Origin: Cryptomeria japonica
Taxonomy: Eukaryota; Streptophyta; Pinopsida; Cupressales; Cupressaceae
NCBI RefSeq assembly: GCF_030272615.1
Contig: NC_081414.1
Coordinates: forward strand, 49,755,136-49,819,135
Length of the DNA: 64,000 nt
Direction: 5' to 3'
The translations under genes and the position numbers were made by a program. Position 1 is the stretch's first letter, and every line of letters starts with the position of its first letter. This document shows positions 45,866 to 57,890 of the stretch, piece after piece. The notes under the pieces were generated by a model. It was not told the DNA's origin, did no database searches, and worked only from the letters and a program-made list of their open reading frames with translations.

Positions 45866-46730
45866 AAAATTGCAAATCGGGTTTAAGACACAATTTGCAC
45901 AAAGGAGTAGGTCATAACATACAAACCAGGTTTTAAAAATTGATTTGTACTTAATATTGGCTTATATGTGCAAGTGGGGTCTTGAAACCCGATTTACACA
46001 TAAGGAAGGGCTTATGGTGCAAAAAATGTTCATTACTTGAGTTTCAAAACTCAATGAAAATTTTGAAAAAACCTTTGGCATGTTCATTGGGTTTTTAAAC
46101 CTAATGATCATGTCTTATAGTGCAAGTAAATAAAAATATGATTAAATCAATGATATCATATTTCTACTATCGATAATTTATTTGCCACAAGATTTCTGGA
46201 TTAGATTGTGTAATATAGTTTTTGCATCAATGTTTGGAATCATACTCTGTAATCCATCATCAGGGTGTAAGAGAGCTAAGGAACATAAAATGATGGATCA
46301 TGGAGTGTGATCCAAAATGTTAATGCAAAATTTATTACATAATCTAATCCAAAAATCTTGTAGTAAATGATTGAGTTTTGGTCGGGGCTTGAAACCCGAT
46401 GGACACTAGATATGTGTTGGTCAAGTTTCAAGCTCCAACCAACACGTAGGATTGTGTTTGGTTGCAATATTTGATGGGTGTTGGCTGGGATTTAGAACCT
46501 ATCCAACACATATCTTGTATTTAATATGTTCTAAATCCTAACCAACACCCATGGTAGTGTTTGGTTTAATGGTATAGCAGAATGTTGATCGAACTTCATA
46601 GCCTGACCAACATAAAGTATTATGTGTTGGTCGGCTCGACCTAGACTTTGTGTAGAGTTGTAATCATCATTCAATATGGTGTGGTTTGGGTGTTAAAAAT
46701 TGAACCACCATAGGGTATGGGTGTGCTTTA
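45866..46730. repeat. Array of diverged hairpins
   Basis: Some ten short inverted repeats follow one another. Many are centred on variants of GGGTTTnnAAACCC: GCAAAT/ATTTGC near 45876; TGTGCAAGTGGGGT/ACCCGATTTACACA near 45967; TTCATT..TTGAG/CTCAATGAA near 46030; CATGTTCATTGGGTTT/AAACCTAATGATCATG near 46079; GTGTTGGT/ACCAACAC near 46412; arms starting GGGTGTTGG near 46480; ATGTTGATC/GACCAACAT near 46580; TGGTGTGGTT/AACCACCA near 46678. One large inverted repeat spans 46175-46375, with arms of about 85 bp around CCATCAT/ATGATGG. No coding signal is present. Confidence 0.7.
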
Positions 46731-47074
46731 GGTTCTTAACATTCAAACTATATAAGATATTTGATAAACATAGATGTGAAATGCTAAAATGCAAGATGGA
46801 CCCGCCACGACAAGGGCAGGGAAAGGTAAAACATGAAATTGTATAAAGAAAATGCAAAGAAACAAAAGTAGAAAAACCCTACAAAAGGTGACAAAAATGT
46901 GCTAAGAAATCCTTCCCAAATTTGAATACATGAAGAGAAAATGTAGGTGCAAGTGCAGAGGGGCATAAAATAGAAAAAAGACTCTCAAAACTTGAAATTG
47001 ACAAAAATGAAAAGACTAACGTCCAACCCGATTGAAGTGACTTTCGAGGGGATCAAACCACAGACAATGAAGAC
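46731..47074. other. Unassigned DNA left of element D
   Basis: A-rich, no coding match. A 60-codon minus-strand frame (46784-46966) is low-complexity. It ends at the TAAAG target site of D (47075-47079). Confidence 0.4.
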
Positions 47075-47079
47075 TAAAG

Positions 47080-48227
47080 TGAAGAGGGGAAAACGTATCA
47101 AGATAAGATTAGATGGTTAGTATTCAAATGAAGAATCCAAACACATAAAACACAAATAATAACCATTTATACCTTGCTATTTTACCTCTCCCTCAGATTG
47201 AGCTTGATGAAGTGGATAATGAGGATGCACCCTTGATGCTCCACTTGATGTGTTGCTTGCTTGATTTGGATGTGGATTGGTCTCCTTTGCTGAACAAGAT
47301 AGGTTGGGTCAATATTTGGATTGTATTGTGATAGATAGATGATGAATTGGATTAGAAGAGGATTGGATAGAGGATCATGAAGACATTATGATGGCATGAC
47401 AATAGAAGATAGAAGAGGATAGAAGCAGAATGAGGATGCTATGAAGAAGATTATTGATTTGTGAGGAGAAGAAGCTCCAATTTATAGGTTGGAGGAGGCT
47501 AATGGAGGGCCAAAATTGATTTCCTTATGGAGGGTTGAGATTGATTTGAGATAGAAGGCATGGATCAAGGGTGCCTTGGGAAAATAAATAGGAATATAAA
47601 ATTCCTTGGGAAAAAGGGGGAGAAATTTGAATTTCAAATATGAAGAATTAAAAATTCCAAAATAAGGATGCATTGAGGGATTCAAAGAAATTTGAATTTC
47701 TTTGAGAGACTCAATGTTGATGTGACATGAGTGGGAATTAAAAATTGAGGGATAATGATAAGCATGATTATGAGAGATTCTAGAAGAATTAATTAGGTTG
47801 AGTGGGATTAGGAAAAGTGATTTTTAGGAATCACATGAATAGGTTAATTAATTAAAATTAATCAATTGAGTGGGTTTAGAGGAAATAATTATTGGAGGGG
47901 ACTTTAGAAGAATAGGGGAATAATTAATTTATTTGATAAATTAATTTTTTTAATTTTTTTTGATCAATAAGAGGCCATGGCCAAAGAATTTTATTAATCA
48001 TTTTGAATTTTTACATTACTCCACTCGTGCGGGCGTCGATAGGAAAGAGTGGAGGCGAGAAAACCTCCGGCCTTGCCCGGGACTTGATAAATTAATTATT
48101 GGACAGTAGGGATAGAATTAATTAAATTGGATTTAATTGATTCTGAGAGGAATAAGGATAACACAATTAATTAATTAATTATGTTGATAGGCTTAAATTA
48201 ATTAAATATTAATTGTAGGTGTCTACA
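47080..48227 (-). repeat. 3' LTR of D, with a 137-bp insertion
   Basis: It matches the right LTR except for the insertion at 47947-48083 and its 14-bp target duplication. On the minus strand CCTATAAATTGGAGC near 47472-47486 is a TATA candidate shared by all three D-family LTRs here. Confidence 0.9.
47947..48083 (-). mobile_element. SINE or 5'-truncated LINE insertion
   Basis: This 137-bp piece is absent from the other D LTR and is flanked by TTGATAAATTAATT (47933-47946 and 48084-48097). On the minus strand it starts GTCCCGGGCAAGGCCGGAGG and ends TTGATC followed by an A-rich tail. An A-tail and a 14-bp duplication mean target-primed retroposition. No clear tRNA A and B boxes are seen, so a LINE 3' end is as likely as a SINE. 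Confidence 0.85.
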
Positions 48228-48241
48228 TTTTGCCCCTCTTT
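48228..48241 (-). other. Polypurine tract of D
   Basis: The minus strand reads AAAGAGGGGCAAAA directly before the LTR TGTAGACACC. Confidence 0.8.
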
Positions 48242-50263
48242 GATATAGTGTCGTGAAATGATGTTATATCAAAGAAGAATAAAATATAGAGGAAGAAAAT
48301 GATAAGGACTAGTAACATGATACCCCGGTCATGAGATGAGGAAGGAGTGGGATGATGAGGAGGAAGGATGACGAGGAAGTAGTGGTATGCCCCCTCGAGA
48401 GGACATGCGAGTTCAAAGAAGACGGGTGTGCTCTCGAAAGGAATTAGCAGAATAAGTGATGAAAGGATGAAGATAATGAAAGAGGGAACTAGGATGGGTT
48501 GGAGTGTTGTGAATGAAATGAGACAAAGAAATTATAAATGGATTGGATTTCTTGTTGAGCAAGTATAGAGAGAAAACCTAGATTTGATATTGTCATGAAT
48601 AATCTATACCACAGATTGTAAGAACTAGGATGATATGAAGATCTGAGGCGTGGACTGACGCTCAGACAAATAGGAATCTCTTGTACACAATCATGCAAGT
48701 GTTAATAAATACTAATGTAGGATTGTCGATTTGTACAAGGAATACTTGCAAACACATCATGTCATGAAAACTATGCCCCATTATACACCAGCCAAGACAT
48801 ACCAAGATATAGGATGATCAAGGCAGTCCTAAACAAGTATAGTCTTGGGATACAAGATGAAAACAAAGCGAAAAGATCAAGCTACAAACAACGTGCACGT
48901 GTCCAACTGGCATCTCTTGCCAAGAGTAGGACATGGATTTGGATAAACTGTCGAACTAGGGAAGGAGACATCCCAATGGGCAGGTGATGGATTTGGATAA
49001 TGAATTGCCAGACATGGGAAGGATTCATCCCGATGGGCAAAGTGATGGATTGATTGATGGATGAAAAAAGATAAGTTGGATGTGCAAGATCTACAAATGA
49101 GAGGATTGCCACTTAGATTTGATTAGCGTAGTATGGATGGGTGCTTAGATTGGGCACAAGTCAATGTAAGTTCAAGTAGATGGAAAAAGCTCAGTTTGAT
49201 GGATTGGATAAGATTGGAAGAAGGATAAATGATTAAAAAGCGGGATGGATGATTGAGTAGGATCTAATTGAGGATGGGATTAATGATTGAATTGGAAGAG
49301 ATAGAGAATATGATTAGATAAGATAAGTTTGGATTAGGAATTGGATTGGATGGGGTGGATTGGTGGATAGGATTAATGATTTGAATTGGAAGATATGGAG
49401 AATATGATTAGATGATAAGGATTGGATTAGAAATTGGATAGGATCGGGTGGATTGGTGGATAGGATTAATGATTTGAATTGAACCAATGACAAGGGAGAA
49501 CTAAGGATTGGTAAAAGGATGGATGGATGGATGGAGAGAGATGTTGTTTGGATAGATGGATCAAGTAGATGGATATGGATAGGAAATGGAGGAATAAAGG
49601 ATGGAGGGTAGGATGATGAAGGCCCAAGGAGTATGTTGCAAAGGAGTGAAATGTCCCACATTAGGGGTAGTGGAATTAAGGATGTGAGGATTGTGGATGG
49701 AGATATATGAGTTTGAAGGATAATATGTAATGGATATGGATGGTAGAGGATTTAAGGCTTGTGTTTTCCAAAGAATGCATGCATATATTTTATTTTGCCT
49801 CTATATGATCAAGACCAAAGATAATAATGGAGGATTCATTTTTATAGGATGAGGGATATGAGATGGAGGATATGGATAGGATAGTCAAGATCAAAGATAT
49901 GAAAGGAGAATGGACTTAGATAGGGTGTAGACGGATGGGAGGATTGTATGGATGAATCTTGCCCCTAAGTGTAGAGTGCAAGAGGATGAGGGGATTACAC
50001 ATGACACTTGTTTGCCAAGTTTTCATGATGGTTCTTACCCAAGGTGCCACAAGAAGTGGTTTTCACCATTGGATGAAATGATTTTTCTTTACTTTTTTCT
50101 GATTTTTTGTTTTGGTATTTTTCTTGATTTTTTTTTATTTTTTTATTTTGAATTCTTAGAATAGTTTGGATGGACAAGGATGAGGATGAGTGGATATGGA
50201 AGATAGTGAATGTGTGAAGGAGGAAGGGAGGGCTCAAGCATCTAGTTCCATAGATGGTATCCC
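48242..50263 (-). other. Non-coding 3' part of D interior
   Basis: No coding match is seen. The plus strand is rich in G, A and T and poor in C, with many GGATTGGATTAGGA-like words. A tandem duplication of about 90-110 bp lies near 49300-49480, with units containing GGTGGATTGGTGGATAGG. Confidence 0.5.
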
Positions 50264-52139
50264 TTAGTATTTCTTTGAACTGGAGGTATGCTCATAGATG
50301 TTGGTAACAATAATTGGGGAGCTAAAATGGATAGGGGATGGAAGATGAGGATCTGGAAAGGATTGGACTAACGGAATGGGATTGTTAAAAGCAGATGGTG
50401 GATGATGGATGGGGTTTTGAAGAATTTGTGGAAGATCAACATTGGCACACACCTTGAAGGGTGGTGGAGTAGTGGGAAAGAGTGTTTTGAATTAGGTGGG
50501 GGATAGAGGACCCAAAATAGAAGAAGGGGATGATGGAGTTGGGATGGTAGATTTTTGGACATAAGGACCCAAAATGGATTTTGAAGATGGAGGAGTGTTT
50601 GATTTATGAATGGATGGAGCTTTTGGATTAGCAAGTTTGGATGCCAATTTTGATTTTTCTTTGGGATGCATTGCTTCTTTGGGAATCCACATAGCTCTTG
50701 AATTTTTCTTTTGGGGCCTTTGTGGCCTTTTTTATTTTTCTTTCTTTTGGATCATATTTTTCTTTTGAGCATGTCGTTTTGAGGGGACATGTTGATCCTT
50801 TGATTTTTGTGGATTTTGAGCTTTATGCTTTTTAGATTGGGCATCTAAATTGCTTCCAATAGCAAAGGGATGGGTGAATGAGGATGAATGACTTAACGAT
50901 TTTATGGATGGTGGGATGATGGAAGGAGAGTCTTGGGAGATATTTAATGATGTGTTCCTTTGTTGATCTTGCTTTAGGATTATTTGATATGATAGGGTGG
51001 TGGATGGAGGGATGTAAGGACCCAAAATGGATGGAAGGAAGGGAGGATTTAGCTTTGGAATATAGGGTCCCAAAATGAATGTGGATGATGGCGGATAATA
51101 GGATTTTGATTTGTATGAAGGAAATTTGGATTTAAGAGGAATAGAGGATGTACCAACATCTTGAGCATTAGCTTGAGGACCCTTATTATTTTGGAAACAA
51201 GATGCGAGCCCATTTTGAGGGGGATGAGATGTGGAAGGAATATTAGGATCTTTAGATGGATTGGGATCATGACATGGAGATGAAGGGATACTTTGATCTT
51301 GACTAGGAAGGGTATGATGAGATGGAGTGGGAGGGATGATTGGATCATGAGATGGAAGAGGATCGTGCGATGATAGAGGAATCATATGATCATGAGAGGA
51401 AGTGGAGGGGATGAGATCATTAGATGGAGTGGAGGGAGATGCATCATGAGATGGAGAGGATTCTATGCTAGCATGGTTTGGAACAAGCTTTTGGCATGTT
51501 TGGAGTTGTGGGGATTGTGTGATGGAGGAAGATATAGAAGCATGAAGTGTGGGGGATTGGGATTTGTTTTGAGGTAGAGGTGATTGGGGTGGGTGGAGGA
51601 CTTGAGGAGACTTGTCCACTTTTCTTTAAGGTGAGGATTTTGTCTCTATTGCTAGCATGTCTTGGATAAGATTATGGATAATGGATTTGGAGGACGTGGA
51701 TAATATGGATTTTGGAAGATTAGGATTAGATGGAGAATTGGGATTAGATGGGGGATTGGGATTGGGATTGGGATTGGGATTGGATGGAGGATTGAGATAA
51801 TGGATTGGGGAATTAGGATTGATGCTTGGAGGAATATGGATTAAAGGATTTGGATGGGGAGTAGAGCTAATGAATGCATTGTGAAAGGATGGGGATTGAG
51901 ATATGGATGAAGGTATATATGCGGAGAGATACAGATGGGGAATAAGATGGATTTCCCTTGTCCAAGGTAGAGGAAGGATATGAGATATGGTATAGATTGG
52001 GATTAGGTGCTATGTGTTGAGGTGAGATGGATGAAGGTATGATAGGTGGATGAGAGATTATGGGATTGACTTGGTAGGAAGGTTCATGAACTTCCATGAG
52101 TATCTTCTCATACCAAGATTTGAAATTTTGGGTAGTCAT
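50264..52139 (-). pseudogene. Pro/Ser-rich protein frame of element D
   Basis: It starts at 52139 with MTTQNFKSWYEKILMEVHEP, shifts frame near 51960, then runs in one frame to 50264 with few stops (near 51627, 50732, 50490 and the final stop). The content is strongly Pro, Ser, Asn and His rich: (NP)n near 51750-51790, many SHD.PS units near 51250-51450, and recurrent ILGPY/ILGPL motifs near 51050, 51000, 50570 and 50510. The C-terminal third is basic (KKHKAQNPQKSKDQ, KRHAQKKNMIQKKEK). No CCHC knuckle, protease or enzyme motif is visible. It may be a gag-like or accessory protein; the function is unknown. Confidence 0.55.
51750..51783. repeat. GGGATT hexamer tandem repeat
   Basis: About five copies of GGATTG/GGGATT encode alternating Asn-Pro on the minus strand within the D frame. 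Confidence 0.8.
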
Positions 52140-54180
52140 GTTGAGAGTAAAGGATTAGATTGGAATTGGATGAATATGTTTTGGAGGAGAAAGGTGATGA
52201 AGATGATGTTAAATGAAGATGAGGATTAGGGATTGGCTTGGAATGATGATGGATTAGATTTGATTAGATTTGGATTGGATTGGAATTGGATTAATCCTTG
52301 GATTAGGACTTGATTTGATTGGATTGGTCCTTGGATTAGGACTTTATTGGATTGGAATCAAATTAGATTAAATTGGATTAAATGATTGGATGACCGGATT
52401 AGGAAGATGGATGGATTTGATTGATTGGAATTTTGGAGATTTGTTTGGATTGGAGGGAGAATGAATATTAGTTGAGGAAGGATGATTGTTTGAGTGGATG
52501 AAACTGGGTTGGGGATTGGAGAATTTCTTGGATAGATAGAAATGGATTAAATATTTGATGATGACAAGACGGAATTTTGGAAAGGAGGATTGATTGGTTG
52601 GAGGAATGATTGAATTGGCAAGAGATATCAAGCAATGAATACATGTTGGCCACTGACGCACATAAAGAATACAAACACAACGTGCTACCCTAGGAAGTTG
52701 GATGAGGAGGAAAACCTTTGCTTGCTGACTCAGGTACACACCCAATAGCTAATCAGAATACGGTCGTTGGGTCTCATAGAATGGATTCCCAACACCGTAT
52801 TAGCCGACTCCAAATGCTAATGGGGGCACAATATGGAAAGTCTCTTGGGGGAGTTACTATCTCCCTTGCATAAAGATTATCCACCTTTCGAAGGTGAACC
52901 AGGTGGCTTCTATTCCTAGGGGTTTTAGAATGGATTTTCATTTGAAGACTACTCCTTGTAGTCACGCAAGCACGATTGAGGCCTATATCCCTACAAAGTA
53001 CTAAGAAAGATGTAGTCACGCAAGCATGATTGAGACCTCAAGGGGCCCTACAAAGTGCTCAATATGAGAGTGAACTCTCAAATAGCTCCGTCATCCAAAA
53101 CTTTCATCTCAAGAGGCCTATTTATTATAGTGAGTTGGAATGCCCAGGTCTGAATGTACTCACTTGAGTCATTCCCCTCTAACCAATGCCTAAGAAAATT
53201 GGGAGGGCAGGCCCGCTAAGGGTAAAAACGTGCAAGCAAACAAGAAAAGGTTCAAGGGTTGGGATTTCTGATTGTCTATGTACACAAGAGCATACTCTCC
53301 TACCTCTACACTTTCCTCACACACAAAAACCAAGAGTTCTTTTACGCCTAATTAAATCTAGGTGCTTAAGAAAATGATTAAAACAACACAATGTTTGCTT
53401 GTATCTCCTTAGGCAACCTGCAAGAATGATGAATTAGTAGTTTTTGTGATAATCGATCTTGGGTATTTGAAAGAAAAGAAGCTACAAATACAAGATGATT
53501 AGCCCAAAAAAGATTTCAAAATCAATTTTCTTATGATTTTCTAAGTAATTTCAAAAATAAGGTTGATAAAAACTGATTTTATATGCTAAAAATATGAAAA
53601 TCTAAAGTTCAAAAAGAAGGGTTGACTTTGTACATGTTAAAATATTTTTTTTAAATAGATATGAAAAATATAAATACAATCCATTTTAGATCTCTTAATT
53701 CTCTTTCCAATGCATTTTGAATTTTTGAAATCTGACACCCGAGCAAAACGTTATACCCATTTTACGAAAACTAGTTTTTTACCTAAATGCATGCACTGAT
53801 GTGCAGACGCAAGCGTTGATTCAGAGGCGCTCGCGCTGAAGCACGTGCACAAGCACTGTTTTACAATTTTTAATGATTTTTTTACTCAGCATGAGCGTAG
53901 GCTCTATTTTGCTTGCGCATGCGCTATTTGACATTTTTAATGAAAAAAATTGGGTTTTTTTACCAAAAACACGCACTGATTCATAGTAGAACGCGCCGAT
54001 TCGTGAGCGGACGTGCTGATTGGCCAAAAAACTGCATAAAAGGTGCCAGAAAATTCAAATTTTGAATCGCCTGCACTGTTTGACCTGCGAATGCACTGAA
54101 GCACAGACGGATGCACTAAAACGATAATCTGCGATCTAAAATCACAAAAAAAAACATAAAAACGTTAAATTAAGCGATGT
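52140..54180 (-). other. 5' leader of element D
   Basis: No coding match. A partial duplication of about 65 bp lies at 52955-53065 (both copies contain GTAGTCACGCAAGCA and CCCTACAAAGT). At 53780-54130 CpG-bearing words such as GCACTGATTC, GCGCTGAAGCACGTGCAC and TGCACTGAAGCAC recur irregularly in otherwise AT-rich DNA. Confidence 0.5.
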
Positions 54181-54200
54181 GGGTCCCACCGAGCGTGCCA
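54181..54200 (-). other. Candidate primer-binding site of D
   Basis: The minus strand reads TGGCACGCTCGGTGGGACCC three bases inside the LTR end. It begins TGG like most primer sites and is not the initiator-Met site. The tRNA is not assigned. Confidence 0.6.
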
Positions 54201-54203
54201 AAA

Positions 54204-55189
54204 TGAAGAGGGGAAAACATAGCAAGGTAAGATTAGATGGCTATTATTCAAATGGAGAATTCAAACATATAAAAAACAAAGAATAACCATTTATACCTTG
54301 TTATTTTACCTCTCCCTCAGATTGAGCTTGATGAAGTGAATAATGAGGATGCGCCCTTGATGCTCCACTTGATGTGTTGCTTTCTTGATTTGGATGTGGA
54401 TTGGTCTCCTTTGCTCAACAAGATAGGTTGGATCAATATTTGTATTGGATTGTGATAGATAGATGAGGATTTGGATTAGAAGAGGATTGGATGGAGGATC
54501 ATGAAGACATTATGAGGGCATGACAATAGATGATAGAAGCAGAATGAGGATGCTATGAAGAAGATTATTGATTTGTAAGGAGAAGAGGCTCCAATTTATA
54601 GGTTAGAGGAGGCTAATGGAGGGCCAAGATTGATTTCCTTATGGAGGGTTGAGATTGATTTGAGATAGAAGGCATGGATCAAGGGTGCCTTGGGAAAATA
54701 AACAGGAATATAAAATTCCTTGGGAAAAAGGGGGAGAAATTTGAATTTCAAATATGAAGAATTAAAAATTCCAAAATAAGGATGCATTGAGGGATTCAAA
54801 GAAATTTGAATTTCTTTGAGAGACTCAATGTTGATGTGACATGAGTGGGAATTAAAAATTGAGGGATAATTATAAGCATGATTATGAGAGATTCTAGAAG
54901 AATTAATTAGGTTGAGTGGGATTAGGAAAAGTGATTTGTAGGAATCACATGAATAGGTTAATTGATCAAAATTAATTAATTGAGTGGGTTTAGAGGAAAT
55001 AATTATTGGAGGGGACTTTAGAAGAACAGGGGAATAATTAATATTTGATAAATTAATTATTGGACAATAGTGATAGAATTAATTAAATTAGATTTAATTG
55101 ATTCTGAGAGGAATAAGGATGACACAATTAAATTAATTAATTATGTTGATAGACTTAAATTAATTAAATATTAATTTTAGGTGTCTACA
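54204..55189 (-). repeat. 5' LTR of D
   Basis: 986 bp, TG...CA ends on the minus strand. It provides the uninterrupted reference for the left LTR and matches the first half of the solo LTR at 43281-44284. Confidence 0.92.
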
Positions 55190-55194
55190 TAAAG

Positions 55195-56376
55195 ATTGTC
55201 TCGTAATGTGTGCTTGGTGGTTGTGGGCTATGAAACAAACAAGTTTCATTGGGTTTATCCTACAATTTGAGTCGACTAAAAAATTGAGGATAACAAGGTG
55301 GCAAGAAGAAGAGAAGCAAGGATGATTAAGATAACCTTAGCTAATTTTTGTAGTGTCTCAAAACATAATGTTAACTAGAATAAATTTGAATTCTTATTCT
55401 TCAATATAGATATTAGAAAATAAAGAATATCTCCAAGATTATGGGTTTCGAGATAGGTAAACTTTCATGAAATTGTTTGGGCCACCCACTTTATGCAAGT
55501 ATAAATAAATTTTATTGTGGGATAGTATTCTAACAAGTTATGGGACAATTCGAATCCTGAAAAGGAAAATAGATAACTTTGGTAGGTAGGATAGTGATGC
55601 TCAATTCAATTTTATCATCAATGCCAATATATTCAATGTATAACTTGTAAAGGAAAAGATGGGGAATTTATTCTAGAATGGAAGCACAAAATAAAACAAA
55701 ATCCCTCTCATTGTGTATGATAAGATTTATTGTCTGAAAGATGCAGGGGGGGTCAGTTGTAGAAGTGGGAAACAATGAATATGGACTTGGGGGAAAATTA
55801 GTATAGAATATGTACAATAAAGTAGAGAAAAAGTGGGCAAAAGTATTGTAGAAATTTTAATCTAGATTCCACAAACCAATCAAGAATTTTCATAGTTTAG
55901 AATCCGCCAATAGAGTTAGTGGTATGGAATTTTATTATATTGTACAATGATATTGTCACATAACACATAACTTGGGATGTCAAGAATGTATCAAGGGCTT
56001 TCCTCTAAGAAGACTCTTAGTGTGTCTACCAATCCCTATAAAAAATACAAGGTCAGGATTGGGAAGAGACTCTTCAAAGAGAATGGGAGAAAAGGTTAGA
56101 GATTATGTGAAAAGGCAAAACACTAATGGGATGCCAAGATGACAATTAAAATCAATGCAAAAGTTGGACCTAGATAAGGATAAAAAAAGAGCAATCAATA
56201 AAATAATCAAGGAGAGAAGAGTAATTTTAGCAAAGGGGGAAGACAAGGTGAGATGGTGTACACAAAGTCTAAGAGATACAATATCAATTTTGGGTGTAAA
56301 CTAAAGGAAAAGGCAATTACAAAGCAGGCCTAGACAATTCATCTATGTTGGTAGAAGTATTGTCTACCCAAACCAA
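55195..56376. other. Unassigned DNA between D and F
   Basis: No recognisable coding, RNA or element feature. It ends at F's target site GTTTT (56377-56381). Confidence 0.4.
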
Positions 56377-56381
56377 GTTTT

Positions 56382-56540
56382 TGTTAGAGTATATTTAGCT
56401 ATTAGTTTCGTGTATAATTGCAATTCATTTTGTATTCTTTGATTTTGAGTAATATAGCATTTGTTTGTGCAACTCTCATTTATGGAAGGTGTTTTGTTTG
56501 TTATTTGATCTTGCAAGTGCATGTGTTGCAAAATTCAACA
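56382..56540 (+). repeat. 5' LTR of F, internally deleted
   Basis: 159 bp against 344 bp in the 3' LTR. The missing part corresponds to about 59066-59255, the middle of the LTR. Confidence 0.85.
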
Positions 56541-56552
56541 TGGTATCATAGC
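56541..56552 (+). other. Primer-binding site of F
   Basis: TGGTATCATAGC, one mismatch from the initiator-Met site, follows the LTR directly. Confidence 0.85.
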
Positions 56553-56889
56553 TTGGTTTCAGCAAGCCCATTCTCAATCTTTGAGGGTTTTTTTTTACTT
56601 AAAAGCGTTGCAGAGACAGATTTTTTTTGTTGTTGATGATGCACGATTTTTTTATTATCAATTTTGCACTTCTGGGGAGATATCTTGCACATCTGAACTC
56701 TATTTTTGACTTTCACACATCATCAAAAAGATCTTGGAGTCCCCTATTTATATTTCACATCCTTTTTTATATAATCTTTATCAAGTACTTAGAGATCTCA
56801 TTTTTTTCCTTTTGGGCTATATGCAAATTGAGTCTCTATTTGTATTGAGGGTTTCTATTTTTGTCTTTTTTGGAGACTTCCTTCATCAG

Positions 56890-57115
56890 TTAATCATGTA
56901 TAAGGGTTGCAGGTGTAAATATTATGGGAGAAATCAACAAGGGCATGAAATGTGTCCTAATTTTTCACATAATTATTTTCAAGTCTCTCTTGAGTGTGCA
57001 TTAAAATCTCAAGTTGCTCCTTCTCCACATGTAGAGATAGTTGTTGTACCTTCATTGATTGAGACCCTTATTCTTATTAAGCAAGACAATTCATCTATTT
57101 GTCTTCCTGATTGAG
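56890..57115 (+). pseudogene. Possible gag zinc-knuckle remnant in F
   Basis: The frame MYKGCRCKYYGRNQQGHEMCP contains a Cys/His cluster reminiscent of a Copia gag knuckle with one Cys replaced by Tyr. The rest of the frame (to 57114) has no motif. Further plus-strand open stretches at 57286-57489 and 57477-57662 show nothing recognisable. This is a weak call resting on one short motif. Confidence 0.4.
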
Positions 57116-57890
57116 ATTCTTATTTGACAAACATTACTTTATTATTTGTGTAGTCTCACATTTCAGATTTGGGAGACACATTTGAGGGTTTATCTCTCCT
57201 ATTTGATGATAGTTGTAATGCACCCTTTGACACATCTTATATGTCTTTGGAGCTTGTTAAAAATTAATTATCATTATTTCCTTGTTTGTCACCTTTTATT
57301 GTGATTGGGCATGTACCTAACTGGTTTGTGGCATCTTCATCATCCGAGGACTTGGTTACACATGAGCAGTTCTTAGAGACATCATTATATATTTGGATTT
57401 GGATTTCTACATCTTTCAAGTTATGGGAGTGGATTTTTCATATGTCTAGTGGATTGGTTTTTTCTGAAGGGGATAAATGTTGTTTGTAGGTAGTGGATCA
57501 TGTTCTATCTTTAGGCATTCCTCATTGGCACAGGAGCTACTTCTTCATTTGGGGGATTCTTACTGTCATTTTCTCTCTCTTGTGGGGGACATTCAATGTA
57601 CTTATGTGACTAATTCTATACTTGGGTGGGCACTTAGAGTCTTTCATCTTAGTCACATGTAATACCTTTTTATTTTTCATTGCATCTCTCCTTTTTGGAG
57701 ACAAGTTTTTTCCCATGTGTTTTTTCTCCTTTTTTCCATTTAGAGAAATCTCATTGGTGTGAGTTAAACTGCTTTGCATTGGTTTGTACATGAGTACCTA
57801 ATCTGGCCTTCATTATCAAGACTCATTCGTGCATGCATTTTGCATTCATATTAGCTCTTTAGCTTATCCCTATGTTAATATTAAGGGGGG

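Larger units (their letters stand above)
47080..55189 (-). mobile_element. LTR element D without pol (LARD-like)
   Basis: LTRs 47080-48227 and 54204-55189 on the minus strand both start TGTAGACACC and end TCTTCA. Identical TAAAG duplications flank the element (47075-47079 and 55190-55194). A purine tract AAAGAGGGGCAAAA lies next to the left LTR and a primer-like TGGCACGCTCGGTGGGACCC next to the right LTR. The 6.0-kb interior shows no protease, RT, RNase H or integrase by eye, only a Pro/Ser-rich frame. It therefore resembles a large retrotransposon derivative needing enzymes in trans. Confidence 0.88.

Noticed and set aside
48242-50263. GGATTGGATTAGG-like repeats considered as telomere-like or satellite DNA
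   Set aside because: Irregular and part of element D's interior. The plus-strand bias is explained by the C-rich opposite strand.
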